64,000 bases of DNA from assembly GCA_938021675.1 (NCBI GenBank), contig CALIFY010000066.1, forward strand, positions 31,969 through 95,968. The letters run 5' to 3'. The position numbers and the translations under genes are program-made. Shown here in pieces: positions 36,760-46,359 of the stretch; within the stretch, counting starts at the first letter, position 1; every line of letters starts with the position of its first letter. The DNA comes from an uncultured Acidimicrobiales bacterium. GTDB lineage: Bacteria; Actinomycetota; Acidimicrobiia; Acidimicrobiales; SZUA-35. The notes beneath the pieces were generated by a model, which saw only the letters and a program-made list of their open reading frames with translations, was not told where the DNA came from and made no database searches.

Positions 36760-36814
36760 CCGGTCGCACGTCCAAGGGTCGATGGCTGGTTCTCCTCCTG
36801 TCGCGGTGCTCGAA

Positions 36815-37366
36815 ATGAGCGACGAGACCCTCGACCTCGAACGACGGGCCCGGGGCGGCGAGGCCGCAGCGTTTGGTCTCCTCATCCGCCGGTACGACAA
36901 CGACTTGCGGGGCGTCGTCTGGTCCGTCGTCCGCTCGTCACACATCACCGACGACGTGATGCAGGCCGCCTACGAGCGAGCGTTCCGAGCCATCAGCTCC
37001 TTCGACGGCCGGTCGACGATGAAGACATGGCTTCATTCGATCTGCTATCGGGCCGCCATCGATCACATCCGGTACGAGTCCCGGCGTCGCCATGACCCGA
37101 TCGACGGGGAGGGCGGGGCCGACGTCGTCCGTCTCCCAACCGGCCCATCCCCTCATGATGAGGTGTCTAATCGCATGGAACTCACGCACGCTCTCGGAAC
37201 TCTCGATCCAGAACAACGAGCGGTGATGATGCTTACCTCGTGGCTCGGGTACAGCTTCGATGAGACGGCAGAAATCACCGGCTTGCGGCGCGGCACGGTT
37301 GCGTCGAAGGCCGGGCGCGGCCGCCGCAAGCTTCGGCGCTGGGAGACCGAAGGAGACCGGATATGA
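36815..37366 (+). CDS. ECF-type RNA polymerase sigma factor
   Basis: 183 residues with region 2 (AAFGLLIRRYDNDLRGVVW, DDVMQAAYERAFRAISSFDG, TWLHSICYRAAIDHIRYESR) and region 4 (LGTLDPEQRAVMMLTSWLGY, SFDETAEITGLRRGTVASKA). Start ATG 36815; a second ATG at 36782 is possible. The stop overlaps the next gene as ATGA, the usual layout for a sigma factor and its membrane-bound inhibitor. It probably responds to a cell-surface signal. Confidence 0.93.
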   Translation: MSDETLDLERRARGGEAAAFGLLIRRYDNDLRGVVWSVVRSSHITDDVMQAAYERAFRAISSFDGRSTMKTWLHSICYRAAIDHIRYESRRRHDPIDGEGGADVVRLPTGPSPHDEVSNRMELTHALGTLDPEQRAVMMLTSWLGYSFDETAEITGLRRGTVASKAGRGRRKLRRWETEGDRI

Positions 37367-38487
37367 CCGATCGCAGCGACGAACGGCAGCTCGGTCGACA
37401 ACTCGGCGACGCCGTGCCGGCACCAGGGCCTGGCTATTGGGAACGAATCGATGCGGCATTGGCCGAGGTCGAGGAAAATCCGGATACAGCCAAACCAGTC
37501 GTTCGTCTGACGGGCATGAACGACGCATTCAACCAGCGCTCCTCTCGCCAGTACATCCTGGCCGCGGCGGCGGCAATCCTGCTCGTGGTGGCCAGCGTTG
37601 CCGGTATCTCGGCCCTGGCCGGAGATGACCCAGCAAACCTCGAGACCGATACCGCCAACGGCGACGCCCCGACCGGCAACGCCCCGACCGGAGACGTAGA
37701 GACAACCGATCCACTCACCGACGACGAGGTCACCGGTGACGAGACGGGGACAGGCGATGGAGACGATGCCGCTGACGACGAGGCGGCGGCACTAGAGCCT
37801 GGCAGTATTTGCTTCCAAGGCACGGTGCCATCCACCGAGCTCATCGTCCGTGTCGATGTTTTCGGGGACAACTCTGTTCTCACCGCAACCTACCTTCCGG
37901 GGGAAGGCGATCCTGTGGTCACCGTCGGCGACGGGACCCTCGGCGATGACGGCACCACGATGGAACTTGTGGAGCGGACAATCGGTGGGGACGGCGATGT
38001 CGAAACCCAACTCTGGTCGATGAGCGACGACTCTCTGGGCCTCGCCGAGGACGTGCTGGCCGACCGGGTGGAATGCGACGAAGTGTCCGAACAACTCGCG
38101 GCACTCGACGACGTGTTGGCCACCAATCCGATCGACCCTGCCCAGCCGGGAGCTCCACAACCGGCGTTGGACGCTGGAACGTATTGTTTCGCCAACCAGG
38201 AGGATCATCCGGGCGACGATCAGATCACGCTTGTCGTCGCCGACGATGGCACGGTGACCGCCGCAACATCGAGCGCCGCCGTCGACGATTCCCCTGCTGT
38301 CGAAGGAAAAGCGACCGGTCGATTCACCACGTCGAACGAGATGGTGGTGGATGTCACCCGAACCCCGGCCGGCGGTGACCCAAGCTCACAGCAGGAGGTG
38401 TGGACGCTCGACGACGATGCGGGCTCGCTGACCTTCGGTGCCGTCTTTTTGACCAACAACCAGGTCCCCTGCGACGAGGTGGAGTAG
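37363..38487 (+). CDS. Membrane protein coupled to the ECF sigma factor, probable anti-sigma factor
   Basis: 374 residues. A 60-residue cytoplasmic head (GYWERIDAALAEVEENPDT) is followed by one membrane helix (YILAAAAAILLVVASVAGIS), a disordered acidic linker (repeated TGNAPTGD-like and DDEVTGDETG units) and an extracytoplasmic part with two related halves, each opening with a Cys (SICFQG and TYCFAN) and ending with another (RVECDEV and QVPCDEV). The 4-nt overlap with the sigma gene points to an inhibitor, but there is no HxxxCxxC zinc motif, so it would be a non-ZAS type. The two Cys-bounded repeats may be the sensor domain. Confidence 0.72.
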   Translation: MTDRSDERQLGRQLGDAVPAPGPGYWERIDAALAEVEENPDTAKPVVRLTGMNDAFNQRSSRQYILAAAAAILLVVASVAGISALAGDDPANLETDTANGDAPTGNAPTGDVETTDPLTDDEVTGDETGTGDGDDAADDEAAALEPGSICFQGTVPSTELIVRVDVFGDNSVLTATYLPGEGDPVVTVGDGTLGDDGTTMELVERTIGGDGDVETQLWSMSDDSLGLAEDVLADRVECDEVSEQLAALDDVLATNPIDPAQPGAPQPALDAGTYCFANQEDHPGDDQITLVVADDGTVTAATSSAAVDDSPAVEGKATGRFTTSNEMVVDVTRTPAGGDPSSQQEVWTLDDDAGSLTFGAVFLTNNQVPCDEVE

Positions 38488-38529
38488 GCCCCCACCACCA
38501 TTCCGAATCCAAGACTCCAACTGGAAACT

Positions 38530-38569
38530 CCAGCGCCGGTGCCCTATCGCCGGCGCTGGATTCGTTTTT
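38530..38569 (+). terminator. Rho-independent terminator
   Basis: An inverted repeat CCAGCGCCGG (38530-38539) and CCGGCGCTGG (38550-38559), extendable by one more pair, has a 10-nt loop and is followed by TTCGTTTTT. It lies 43 bp after the putative anti-sigma gene and ends that operon before the kinase gene. Confidence 0.88.
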
Positions 38570-38678
38570 GGTGGGCGAATGATCCTCGAACCGACAGAAC
38601 CGGTGATGCAACATTCTGGTGACGGCGGTCGGCCCACTATGTTGAGATGGCGGAATGTTGGATAGGTGAGAGGGAAGA

Positions 38679-40895
38679 ATGACCGACGGAGCCGATCTCG
38701 GCATCGATGAACTCAACGATTTCGAGGTCATCGGCACCGGTGGATTCAGCACCGTCTACTCAGCGTGGGATGTCGGGTTCCAACGCCGCGTGGCCGTCAA
38801 GCTCCTGCACAGCCTCGACGAAGCCGGCCGTCGACGGTTCGACCGTGAGCGAGCCATCATGGGACAGCTCTCATCGCATCCGAACGTCATTACCCCCTTT
38901 CGGGCGGGCTACACCCGCACCGGCGCCCCGTACCTCGTCATGGAGTATGTCGAGGGCGGCTCGCTCGATGACCTCCTCGATGCCCGTGGACGGCTGTCGT
39001 GGACCGAAGCGATCGAACACCTCATCCCCGCCACCGATGCGCTCCAATTCGCCCACGACCAGGGTGTCCTACATCGCGACATCAAACCGGGCAATATCCT
39101 GGTGGCCGACGGCGTATCTAAGCTGACCGACTTCGGGATCGCCGCCATTCGCGAGTCGACCGCCACCCAAGTGGCGTACACCCTTGCCCACTGCCCCCCG
39201 GAGACCTTCCGGAGGGGGGTTGACCAACGGGATGAGCGATCCGACCTGTACTCGATGGGTTCGACGCTGTTCACCTTGATCACCGGCCGCCCACCGTTCG
39301 AAGTGGACGGCCAAGACAGCCAGCAAGCGTATATGTTTCGCATCATCGAGCACGATGCTGAGATCCCAGGCCATCTCCTGCCGTCACCAGTGAGGGAGTT
39401 CATCCTCCGAGCTCTGTCGAAAGATGCCGATATTCGACCCCAGTCAGCGCATCAATTCGCCCAACAGCTACGACAGATTCGGTCGGTCGGGCCGCGGGCC
39501 ACCGGGAGCGGCTTCGATCCCCATCAAACCGTCTCCGCCGACACCAGCTCACCCGAACGGCGAACCCCGATGCCGCCGACCACCGACGGGACACCAGCGT
39601 CGGACGCCACCGCATTGTTCCCCGACCGGTCCCGGCCCGACATTGGCGGACGCTCAGAACCGGCCGGCGGTGACGAGGCACAGCCAGAGTCAGCGCAGGG
39701 AACGGCAACCGGTGCCCGCCCCGGCCTGACCAGCTTCACCCCACCGGCCGACGCCCCGGTTGGAACGCCGGCACCGCACCGTCGATCGGGCGGGTTATCG
39801 AGGCGCCTGATCCCGATTCTCGGCGTCGTGGCCATCGTTGCCGCCGTGGCGACCGCTGCCTGGTTCGTTCTCCAACCGGGCCGGGCCCCCGACGAAGCCT
39901 GGCGATATGAGACCGCCAGTTCGCTGGCCTCGAAACCGGCAATCTCGGGCAACACGGTCGTAATCGGCGCTCGCACGACGAGCACGGTCCACGGAATTCA
40001 CGCTCGAACCGGTGCTGTCCGCTGGGTGTTTCAGGCCGGGGGCGGCGTGATCGCCGGTCCGACCATCGTCGACGACGTCGTGTACGTCGGAGCGCTCGAT
40101 GGGTCGATGTACGCCCTGAACTTGGCTGACGGGGCCGAAATCTGGTCGGTGAATACCGGGGCCGAAATCGAGGCGGCCGCGCTTGTCGTCGAGGACCAGC
40201 TCATCGTTGGCACTCGCGACGGAACCGTCGCCGGCCTCGACATCGAATCGGGCGACACACTGTGGCAAACCGACGTCGGCGGCATGATCAATGCCAAACC
40301 GGCGGTGGCGACCGTCGGGGGCCGTCAGGTGGCGGCGGTCGGTACCACCGAACAAGCCATCCATCTCCTCGACCTCGACGACGGTGACGTCGTTGAGACC
40401 TACACCCTCAACGGCGGCGTGTGGTTCTCCAATCCACTGGTGCTCGACGTGCCCGACGGCGGTGGCCAGGAGATCTGGGTCGGCACCAGCGGCGAGCAGA
40501 CCGGCACGCTCTATCGGATCGAGTTGGAGACCGGCGACCTGGCCGAGTTCGAAACAAGCCTCGGGGTCGGCACCGACCCTCTACTCGTCGGCGACGATCT
40601 GATCGTGGTCGGCAACGATCTTGGCGAGGTGTTCGCCGTCAATCGGGTCACCCTCGGCGAGAGTTGGCGACAGGGATACGCCGACGACAACCAGATCAAG
40701 GGCAGTCCGGTGTTGTTCGGCGACCAGATCGTTTTCGGCACCCACGATAAGCAGCTCGTCGGCATCGCCCTCGACGGCGAGGAGCTCTGGCGAATCACCG
40801 GCGAGCAGATCTTCGGGCTCTCGGCTCCCGTCGTCGATGGCGAGCGGCTCTTCGTCGGCAACGATGCGGGAACCGTGTTCCGGTTCGATCGCTGA
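38679..40895 (+). CDS. Ser/Thr protein kinase with extracellular PQQ-type beta-propeller
   Basis: 738 residues. The N-terminal kinase domain (about 12-268) has the Gly loop IGTGGFSTVYSAWD, VAVKLL lysine, LHRDIKPGNIL catalytic loop and LTDFGIAA metal site, all intact. A Pro-rich linker leads to one membrane helix (LIPILGVVAIVAAVATAAWFVL, near 378). The outer part is a series of PQQ/pyrrolo-quinoline-like propeller blades (VVYVGALDGSMYALNLADG, IVGTRDGTVAGLDIESGD, VFGTHDKQLVGIALDG, LFVGNDAGTVFRF). This is the architecture of receptor kinases such as PknD, with the propeller as sensor. It is monocistronic; no phosphatase or FHA partner is near. Confidence 0.94.
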   Translation: MTDGADLGIDELNDFEVIGTGGFSTVYSAWDVGFQRRVAVKLLHSLDEAGRRRFDRERAIMGQLSSHPNVITPFRAGYTRTGAPYLVMEYVEGGSLDDLLDARGRLSWTEAIEHLIPATDALQFAHDQGVLHRDIKPGNILVADGVSKLTDFGIAAIRESTATQVAYTLAHCPPETFRRGVDQRDERSDLYSMGSTLFTLITGRPPFEVDGQDSQQAYMFRIIEHDAEIPGHLLPSPVREFILRALSKDADIRPQSAHQFAQQLRQIRSVGPRATGSGFDPHQTVSADTSSPERRTPMPPTTDGTPASDATALFPDRSRPDIGGRSEPAGGDEAQPESAQGTATGARPGLTSFTPPADAPVGTPAPHRRSGGLSRRLIPILGVVAIVAAVATAAWFVLQPGRAPDEAWRYETASSLASKPAISGNTVVIGARTTSTVHGIHARTGAVRWVFQAGGGVIAGPTIVDDVVYVGALDGSMYALNLADGAEIWSVNTGAEIEAAALVVEDQLIVGTRDGTVAGLDIESGDTLWQTDVGGMINAKPAVATVGGRQVAAVGTTEQAIHLLDLDDGDVVETYTLNGGVWFSNPLVLDVPDGGGQEIWVGTSGEQTGTLYRIELETGDLAEFETSLGVGTDPLLVGDDLIVVGNDLGEVFAVNRVTLGESWRQGYADDNQIKGSPVLFGDQIVFGTHDKQLVGIALDGEELWRITGEQIFGLSAPVVDGERLFVGNDAGTVFRFDR

Positions 40896-40950
40896 CCGCT
40901 CCATGCCCAGACGGGCCGGGCAGCTCGGTTGCCGCATCGTTGCCGACGAG

Positions 40951-43797
40951 TCAGTTGGTAACGCTGGCGGCGGCGACCGCCTGGTGCTCGACAAATCGGA
41001 ACGTTGGACCAAACCTACTTCCGTCTGCGGCCACCGCTTCGGCGATCGCCTCCTGCTGATCGCGGTGTAATCGGAAATCGACCGATCCGTCGTAGCTTCG
41101 GTCAAACCACACAACCGCTCGCAAGTCCGGAAGGGTTTCGAACCATGACATCGCGTCGGACACCCATTGGGAACCATCACCGCTATTGGTTCCGGTGCCA
41201 ACCTCGGCGAACATAATCGGCTTGTCGAAGGTGGTCAACAACTCGTAGGTTTGGCCGAAGACCCAGTCCGCTTCGACCCACGACGACCAGCTCGGATCGT
41301 AGTCATCCCAGTTGAACCCCGAGGCGCCGACCCAGTCGACGTAGGCGTCTCCGGGGTAGATGTCCTCGACTCCCTCGCCCCGTTCGAACGAGGCCAACGT
41401 GTTGATCGACCAGACAAAGCTGACGTTGTCGGCACCGGCCGCTCGGAACCGATCGACCACGTGGCGCCATCCGGCGACGAAGTCTTCCTCGCTGTTCCCG
41501 TTGACCCCGACCGACCAGGGGTACCAGTATCCATTCATCTCGTGGAACGGGCGAAGCAGGATCGGCCTGCCGTATCGGGCGGCGGCCGTGGCCCACTCAT
41601 CGATGTACTCGTCGTAGTCTCCGTCTGCCACGTCGGCCATGTTGCCCAATTCCTGTTCGGCTTTGTGGAACGACCCTTCGGGCTTTGCCCACGCTTCCCA
41701 GGAGACCATCGGGACCCGACCGCTTGCGTCGACCGCGGCGAACCAATCACCACGAAACCGGCTCTCACCCGACCCCCACTGCTGATACCAATGGACGATT
41801 TGGGGCTCGGTGACGTCGGCGGCCCAGCGGTCCGCTTCCTCAAGTTCGTATGGCAACGAATCGGATGTGAAGCCGATGTAGATATCTTCGGTCGCCACCA
41901 CACGGCGAGTGACACCGTCGACGTCTGGGCCCGGCCGACCTTGTAGATCGGCCGCGGCGCTGGCCACCACGTCGGTGCCGGCCTCGACGGCCGGTCCGGT
42001 AACCACCACATCGCCGAACTCGTTGGTTTCGAGCACCGCGGTCGCCGATCCCGGGTCGACTTGGAACGATTCGTAGAGGCCCCCTGGCGCCTCCCACCCG
42101 AGGCGAGCGGTGGCGACAGAGCCAGCGGTCATGGCGATCGACGCGGCGATCACCGTGGTCTTGATCAGGCCTGGCCAGAACCTCCGATAGCCGACTACCA
42201 ACGGACCGATTGCCAGTGACAGCATCAGCGTCGCCCATCCCATCGCCACATCGGACCCTCCTGGCCGGTTGTCGAACAACGCCAGGGTTATGGTGAACAG
42301 CAAGAACGTCGGCAGAACGAGCCCGCCGAGGACGAGGCCGTTCACCCGTGGCAGATTCGTTTTCGCGGTCACGGTGCCACGGCCAGACTCGGGCCACCAC
42401 GTCCGCCAGGCGGCGACGAGAAAGACGACGGGGAGGAAGGCCACACCAAGGCGGAACGTTCGGATCGCCCCACGAACGCCGGCCCACCGGACGAGGGCGA
42501 TGATCACCATGGCGAGCCACGGTCCGATATGGAGGAGCTGTGGTTGCCAGTCCCCGTCGCTCAACAACCTCAGACGCCCGAGAATCCAGGCTGGTGGGCC
42601 GAGCAGAAACCCGAGCTGGAACATGACGACCACGTGGGCCGTCAATGTATGGGTGTAGTGGATTTTCGCTCGAAGATCGAGACCGCGGCGTCGCCACGGC
42701 GGATCGTGGCGAAGGATACGGAGCGAGTCGATAGCCCACCGGAGGCGCTGGCGGGCGTACTCGGCCGAGGTTTTCGGAGCAACACCGACCGAGACCGGCC
42801 GAGGGTGGTACACCGACTGCCACCGGGCATCGTGGAGCCGGATCGACGTGTGGAGATCTTCCACAACACTCCATTCGGAGAAACCCCCGATCTCGTCCAA
42901 GGCCGTCCGCCGATACACCGCGCAGTTGCCGGTGGAGAACGCGATGCCGAAGCGATCTCGCGCCGGTTGGATGGCTCGGTAGAACACCGGCTCCGTTGGG
43001 TTCAGCTGGTCTCGGTCAGCGCCCATGAACGTCTGGGGTGTGGAGACGAAGCCGACGTCGCCATGACGAAACCAGCCGAGAAGTTCTTCCGCGATGTCCG
43101 GCACGACTTGATGATCGGCGTCCACGGTGAGGACGAGGTCGGCGGTGGTGCGGGCCATGGCATGATTCAGATTGCCGGCCTTGCCTTTTGCCCCGCCTCG
43201 TCTGGTGAGGCAGGCAACCCCAAGTCGTCGACAGAGCAGCTCGATGTCATGCCAGTTGGCGCTGCCGGCCATCCACCCGTCGTTACACACCGTGATGGTC
43301 ATGTGGGGCCAACGGATCGCTTTCGCAGTGGCGACGGTGGCGGCCACCATGTCGAGCGGTTCGCCGGCGACGGGGATGAGCACGTCGAGCGTGGCGCCGG
43401 GGTCCGGTGCCGGCGGTACCCGTCGCGGTCCGGTCCGACCGGTCAACAGCATCGCGGTGATGAGCATCCACACCACGGTCAAGGCCTCGACGAAAAAGAG
43501 TGCCCATCCGGCCACGCCGATGCGGGGCAACATGTCGGCTCGCCAGACGAGGACGTGCAGCCCGGCGATCAAGAGGCACACCACGACGATGACGTCGCCG
43601 AAGGTCGCCCAACTGCCGGCCTGAGGTCGCCGGTTGCCGAGCGCGTACTGCAAACGGATTGCGGCACCCTCACGAACCATGTCCACGAATGCTGATACTA
43701 CGGATGACAACGTCACCGGTCTGTTACGACGCTGACAGAAGATGTGTCGATTTCGGGTCGCCATGGGATGATGTTCCCGCCACAGCTCAAATAGCAC
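40951..43797 (-). CDS. Fusion of cellulose-synthase-like GT2 with a GH26 glycanase
   Basis: 948 residues if started at 43797; ATGs at 43764 and 43680 are alternatives. Residues 62-118 hold two membrane helices, then a processive GT2 core: TVCNDGWMAG, DxD in TVDADHQ (226-228), STGNCAVYRR, VEDLHTS (313-314) and QRLRW (350-354). Several helices follow, with VTAK (476-479) matching the gating-loop VTxK of cellulose synthases. After a last helix near 545-562, residues about 630-940 form a GH26-type domain: ILLRPFHEMNGYWYPW with acid Glu753 and KPIMFAEVGTG with nucleophile Glu865. The topology places the hydrolase outside the cell at the exit of the synthase. There is no PilZ domain. It probably makes and trims a beta-glucan or beta-mannan. 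Confidence 0.88.
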   Translation of the reverse strand: MLFELWREHHPMATRNRHIFCQRRNRPVTLSSVVSAFVDMVREGAAIRLQYALGNRRPQAGSWATFGDVIVVVCLLIAGLHVLVWRADMLPRIGVAGWALFFVEALTVVWMLITAMLLTGRTGPRRVPPAPDPGATLDVLIPVAGEPLDMVAATVATAKAIRWPHMTITVCNDGWMAGSANWHDIELLCRRLGVACLTRRGGAKGKAGNLNHAMARTTADLVLTVDADHQVVPDIAEELLGWFRHGDVGFVSTPQTFMGADRDQLNPTEPVFYRAIQPARDRFGIAFSTGNCAVYRRTALDEIGGFSEWSVVEDLHTSIRLHDARWQSVYHPRPVSVGVAPKTSAEYARQRLRWAIDSLRILRHDPPWRRRGLDLRAKIHYTHTLTAHVVVMFQLGFLLGPPAWILGRLRLLSDGDWQPQLLHIGPWLAMVIIALVRWAGVRGAIRTFRLGVAFLPVVFLVAAWRTWWPESGRGTVTAKTNLPRVNGLVLGGLVLPTFLLFTITLALFDNRPGGSDVAMGWATLMLSLAIGPLVVGYRRFWPGLIKTTVIAASIAMTAGSVATARLGWEAPGGLYESFQVDPGSATAVLETNEFGDVVVTGPAVEAGTDVVASAAADLQGRPGPDVDGVTRRVVATEDIYIGFTSDSLPYELEEADRWAADVTEPQIVHWYQQWGSGESRFRGDWFAAVDASGRVPMVSWEAWAKPEGSFHKAEQELGNMADVADGDYDEYIDEWATAAARYGRPILLRPFHEMNGYWYPWSVGVNGNSEEDFVAGWRHVVDRFRAAGADNVSFVWSINTLASFERGEGVEDIYPGDAYVDWVGASGFNWDDYDPSWSSWVEADWVFGQTYELLTTFDKPIMFAEVGTGTNSGDGSQWVSDAMSWFETLPDLRAVVWFDRSYDGSVDFRLHRDQQEAIAEAVAADGSRFGPTFRFVEHQAVAAASVTN

Positions 43798-43884
43798 GCC
43801 TCGACGTTAGGGGTATAGCCGTTTACGCTAGAGCTTCTAACCTCGGGTCTTCGGCCCTCGGCCATCATCGGAGGGCAAACAGAC

Positions 43885-46359
43885 ATGCAAGATCGGGCCC
43901 GGGTTGTGATCGTAGGCGGCGGGGTACACGGCACGTCGTTGGCATACCACCTCACGAAGGAGGGGTGGACCGACGTCCTCCTCATCGAGAAGGCCGAGCT
44001 AACCTCGGGTTCAACGTGGCATGCCGCTGGGCAGATCACACGGTCGGTCGCCGACTACACCACCGCGGCATTTCACCACTACGCCATCGAGCTCTACGAA
44101 CGGCTGGAAGCCGAAACCGGACAAGGCATCTCGTTCCACCAACCGGGTGGGCTACGGGTGGCTTACACCGATCTCGAAGTAGACGCCCTCCGGGCCCAAC
44201 TCGGTGTCGGTCGATACGTCGGCTACCCGATCGAACTGATCGGCCCATCCGACGCGGCCACCATCAATCCTTTCTACGATTTCGCCGAAGCCAAAGCCGC
44301 CATCTGGACCGAAGGTGAAGGCCACGTCGACCCCTCGGGGGTGACCATGGCCTTCGCCGCCGGGGCCCGGGCGGCCGGGGCGACGATCAGCCGAAGAAAC
44401 CGGGTCGAGGCCATCAGCCCGCTACCGACCGGAGAGTGGGAGGTAACGACCGAGCACGGGGTGGTTACCTGCGAACATGTGGTCGACGCCGCCGGATGCT
44501 ACGCCGCCCAAGTGGGAGCGTTTACCGGGCTGGTCGTACCCCAGGCCAACGTGCTTCACCACTACCTCGTGACCGAAGAAATCCCGGAGTTCGCCGCATC
44601 CGATCAGGAGATGCCGGTGATGCGGGACAACCGGGTCGCCGGGTACATCCGCCAAGAACAAACGGCGGGGTTGATCGGTATCTACGAGCATCGAGGGGCT
44701 GAGTCGATCTGGGACGATGGGGTGCCGTGGGAGGCGGAGAATCCATTGTTCCCGGCCGACTACGACAAGATCGCCCCGTGGCTCACCGAAGCGTTCGAAC
44801 GCGTCCCGGTTCTCTCCGATGCCGGCATCAAACGGGCTATCCACGGCGCGATCACCCACACCATCGACTCCCACATGCTGCTGGGTCCGGCCCCCGGTCT
44901 ACGAAACTTTTGGCTGAACACGGGCTCATCGATCGGCCTGGCCTGGGGCCCGTGCGCCGGACGCGAACTGGCTCGATGGATCGTCCATGGCACCACCGAG
45001 TTGAACCTCCGGCCATATGACCCGCGACGATTTGCCTGGGTCGACGGACCGGAGACCGTCGAACATGTCCGCCGAAAAGCGCTTGAGGACTACGAGTGGA
45101 TGTTCCGGGTGCACCCTCCGGGCGAGGAACGGCTCGCCCACCGCCCAATTTGGACATCATCCCTCCACGAAAAATTGCGAGCAAAACGGGCGATGCACGG
45201 CCAGACATACGCATGGGAACAACCGAAGTGGTTCGTGCCGGGCGACCGACCGCTGGCCGATGCCCACGGCTGGCGTCGCCCTGGCTGGTATGGGGCGGTA
45301 GCCGAAGAATGCCGGGGGGTCCGGCAACGGGTCGGGATACTGGACCTCAGCGCGTTCTCCAAAATGGATGTGCTCGGCCCAGACGCCCACCCGTTCCTCG
45401 ATTACCTCACGACCGGGGTGGTGTCCAAGACCCCCGGCCGTATCGGGCTCAATTATGTGCTAACCGAACAAGGTCGAATCGAAACCGAGATCACCGCCAC
45501 CAAGCTCCTCCCCGACCCCACCAGCGACGACTCCAACGATCGATACTTCGTGGTTTCCGGCCCTCTGGGGCATCGACGAGATCAAGATCACTTCGCCAAG
45601 TACGCCGCCGACTACGACGTCACGATCATCGACAAGACCCGCCAGTTGGGCACGTTGCTGGTCGCCGGCCCACGCTCCCGAGACCTTTTGTCACGCTGCA
45701 CCGACGCCGACGTTTCAAACAAAGGTTTCCCCTTCCTGACCGGACGAGAACTCGTGATCGGCGGAGTGACGGTCCGAGCCATGCGGGTTGGCTTTACCGG
45801 CGGTTTGAGCTGGGAGCTGCATGTTCCGATGACCGACCTTCCCGAGGTCTATGACCATCTCATGGCCGAAGGCACCGACCTTGGCATCATCGACTTCGGC
45901 AGCCATGCCCTCAACTCGCTGCGGATGGAAAAGGCCTACCTGACCCGGTTCGAGTTAACCCACGACGTAGGGCCGTACCAGGCCGGGGTGGGCCGCTGGG
46001 TCAAACCGGAGAAGGGCAACTTCGTCGGCCGCGATGCTCTGTTGGCCTCTACCGGTTCGGGTCCGGACTGGAAACTGGTCTACCTCTGCATCGATGTGCC
46101 GCGGTGGACTCCGGCCGACACGCCCGATGGCGACACCGCGGACTGCATCGGGGGCGAGGGCGTATTCGACGGCGAACGTCCGGTCGGGCTGACCACCTCT
46201 GGCGGATACGGATTTACCGTCGAACAAAGTCTGGCCTTTGCCTACGTCGATCGGTCGGTAGCCATCCCCGGCACCAGCCTCGACGTGTTGTTACTCGGAG
46301 AGCGCCGCCCGGCCGTCGTCCTCGACGGACCGGTCAATGCCGGAGGCCCAAATGAATAG
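43885..46359 (+). CDS. Dimethylglycine/sarcosine dehydrogenase-like FAD-folate enzyme, copy 1
   Basis: 824 residues with an N-terminal FAD-binding oxidase domain (VVIVGGGVHGTSLAYHL) and a C-terminal GcvT-type folate-binding half (GILDLSAFSKMDVLG, FTGGLSWELHVP, ALNSLRMEKAYL). STWHAAG near residue 46 contains the His that binds FAD covalently in dimethylglycine dehydrogenase. The family demethylates N-methylated glycines, giving 5,10-methylene-tetrahydrofolate. GGAGGG lies seven bases before the ATG. The following gene is a paralogue overlapping by 8 nt. The precise methylamine substrate is not readable. Confidence 0.9.
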   Translation: MQDRARVVIVGGGVHGTSLAYHLTKEGWTDVLLIEKAELTSGSTWHAAGQITRSVADYTTAAFHHYAIELYERLEAETGQGISFHQPGGLRVAYTDLEVDALRAQLGVGRYVGYPIELIGPSDAATINPFYDFAEAKAAIWTEGEGHVDPSGVTMAFAAGARAAGATISRRNRVEAISPLPTGEWEVTTEHGVVTCEHVVDAAGCYAAQVGAFTGLVVPQANVLHHYLVTEEIPEFAASDQEMPVMRDNRVAGYIRQEQTAGLIGIYEHRGAESIWDDGVPWEAENPLFPADYDKIAPWLTEAFERVPVLSDAGIKRAIHGAITHTIDSHMLLGPAPGLRNFWLNTGSSIGLAWGPCAGRELARWIVHGTTELNLRPYDPRRFAWVDGPETVEHVRRKALEDYEWMFRVHPPGEERLAHRPIWTSSLHEKLRAKRAMHGQTYAWEQPKWFVPGDRPLADAHGWRRPGWYGAVAEECRGVRQRVGILDLSAFSKMDVLGPDAHPFLDYLTTGVVSKTPGRIGLNYVLTEQGRIETEITATKLLPDPTSDDSNDRYFVVSGPLGHRRDQDHFAKYAADYDVTIIDKTRQLGTLLVAGPRSRDLLSRCTDADVSNKGFPFLTGRELVIGGVTVRAMRVGFTGGLSWELHVPMTDLPEVYDHLMAEGTDLGIIDFGSHALNSLRMEKAYLTRFELTHDVGPYQAGVGRWVKPEKGNFVGRDALLASTGSGPDWKLVYLCIDVPRWTPADTPDGDTADCIGGEGVFDGERPVGLTTSGGYGFTVEQSLAFAYVDRSVAIPGTSLDVLLLGERRPAVVLDGPVNAGGPNE

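Noticed and set aside
35047..36948. A 633-codon reading frame on the - strand across the acyl-CoA synthetase genes
   Set aside because: It is a third-position shadow of two clearly assigned + strand genes, as is common in high-GC DNA, and its product shows no motif.
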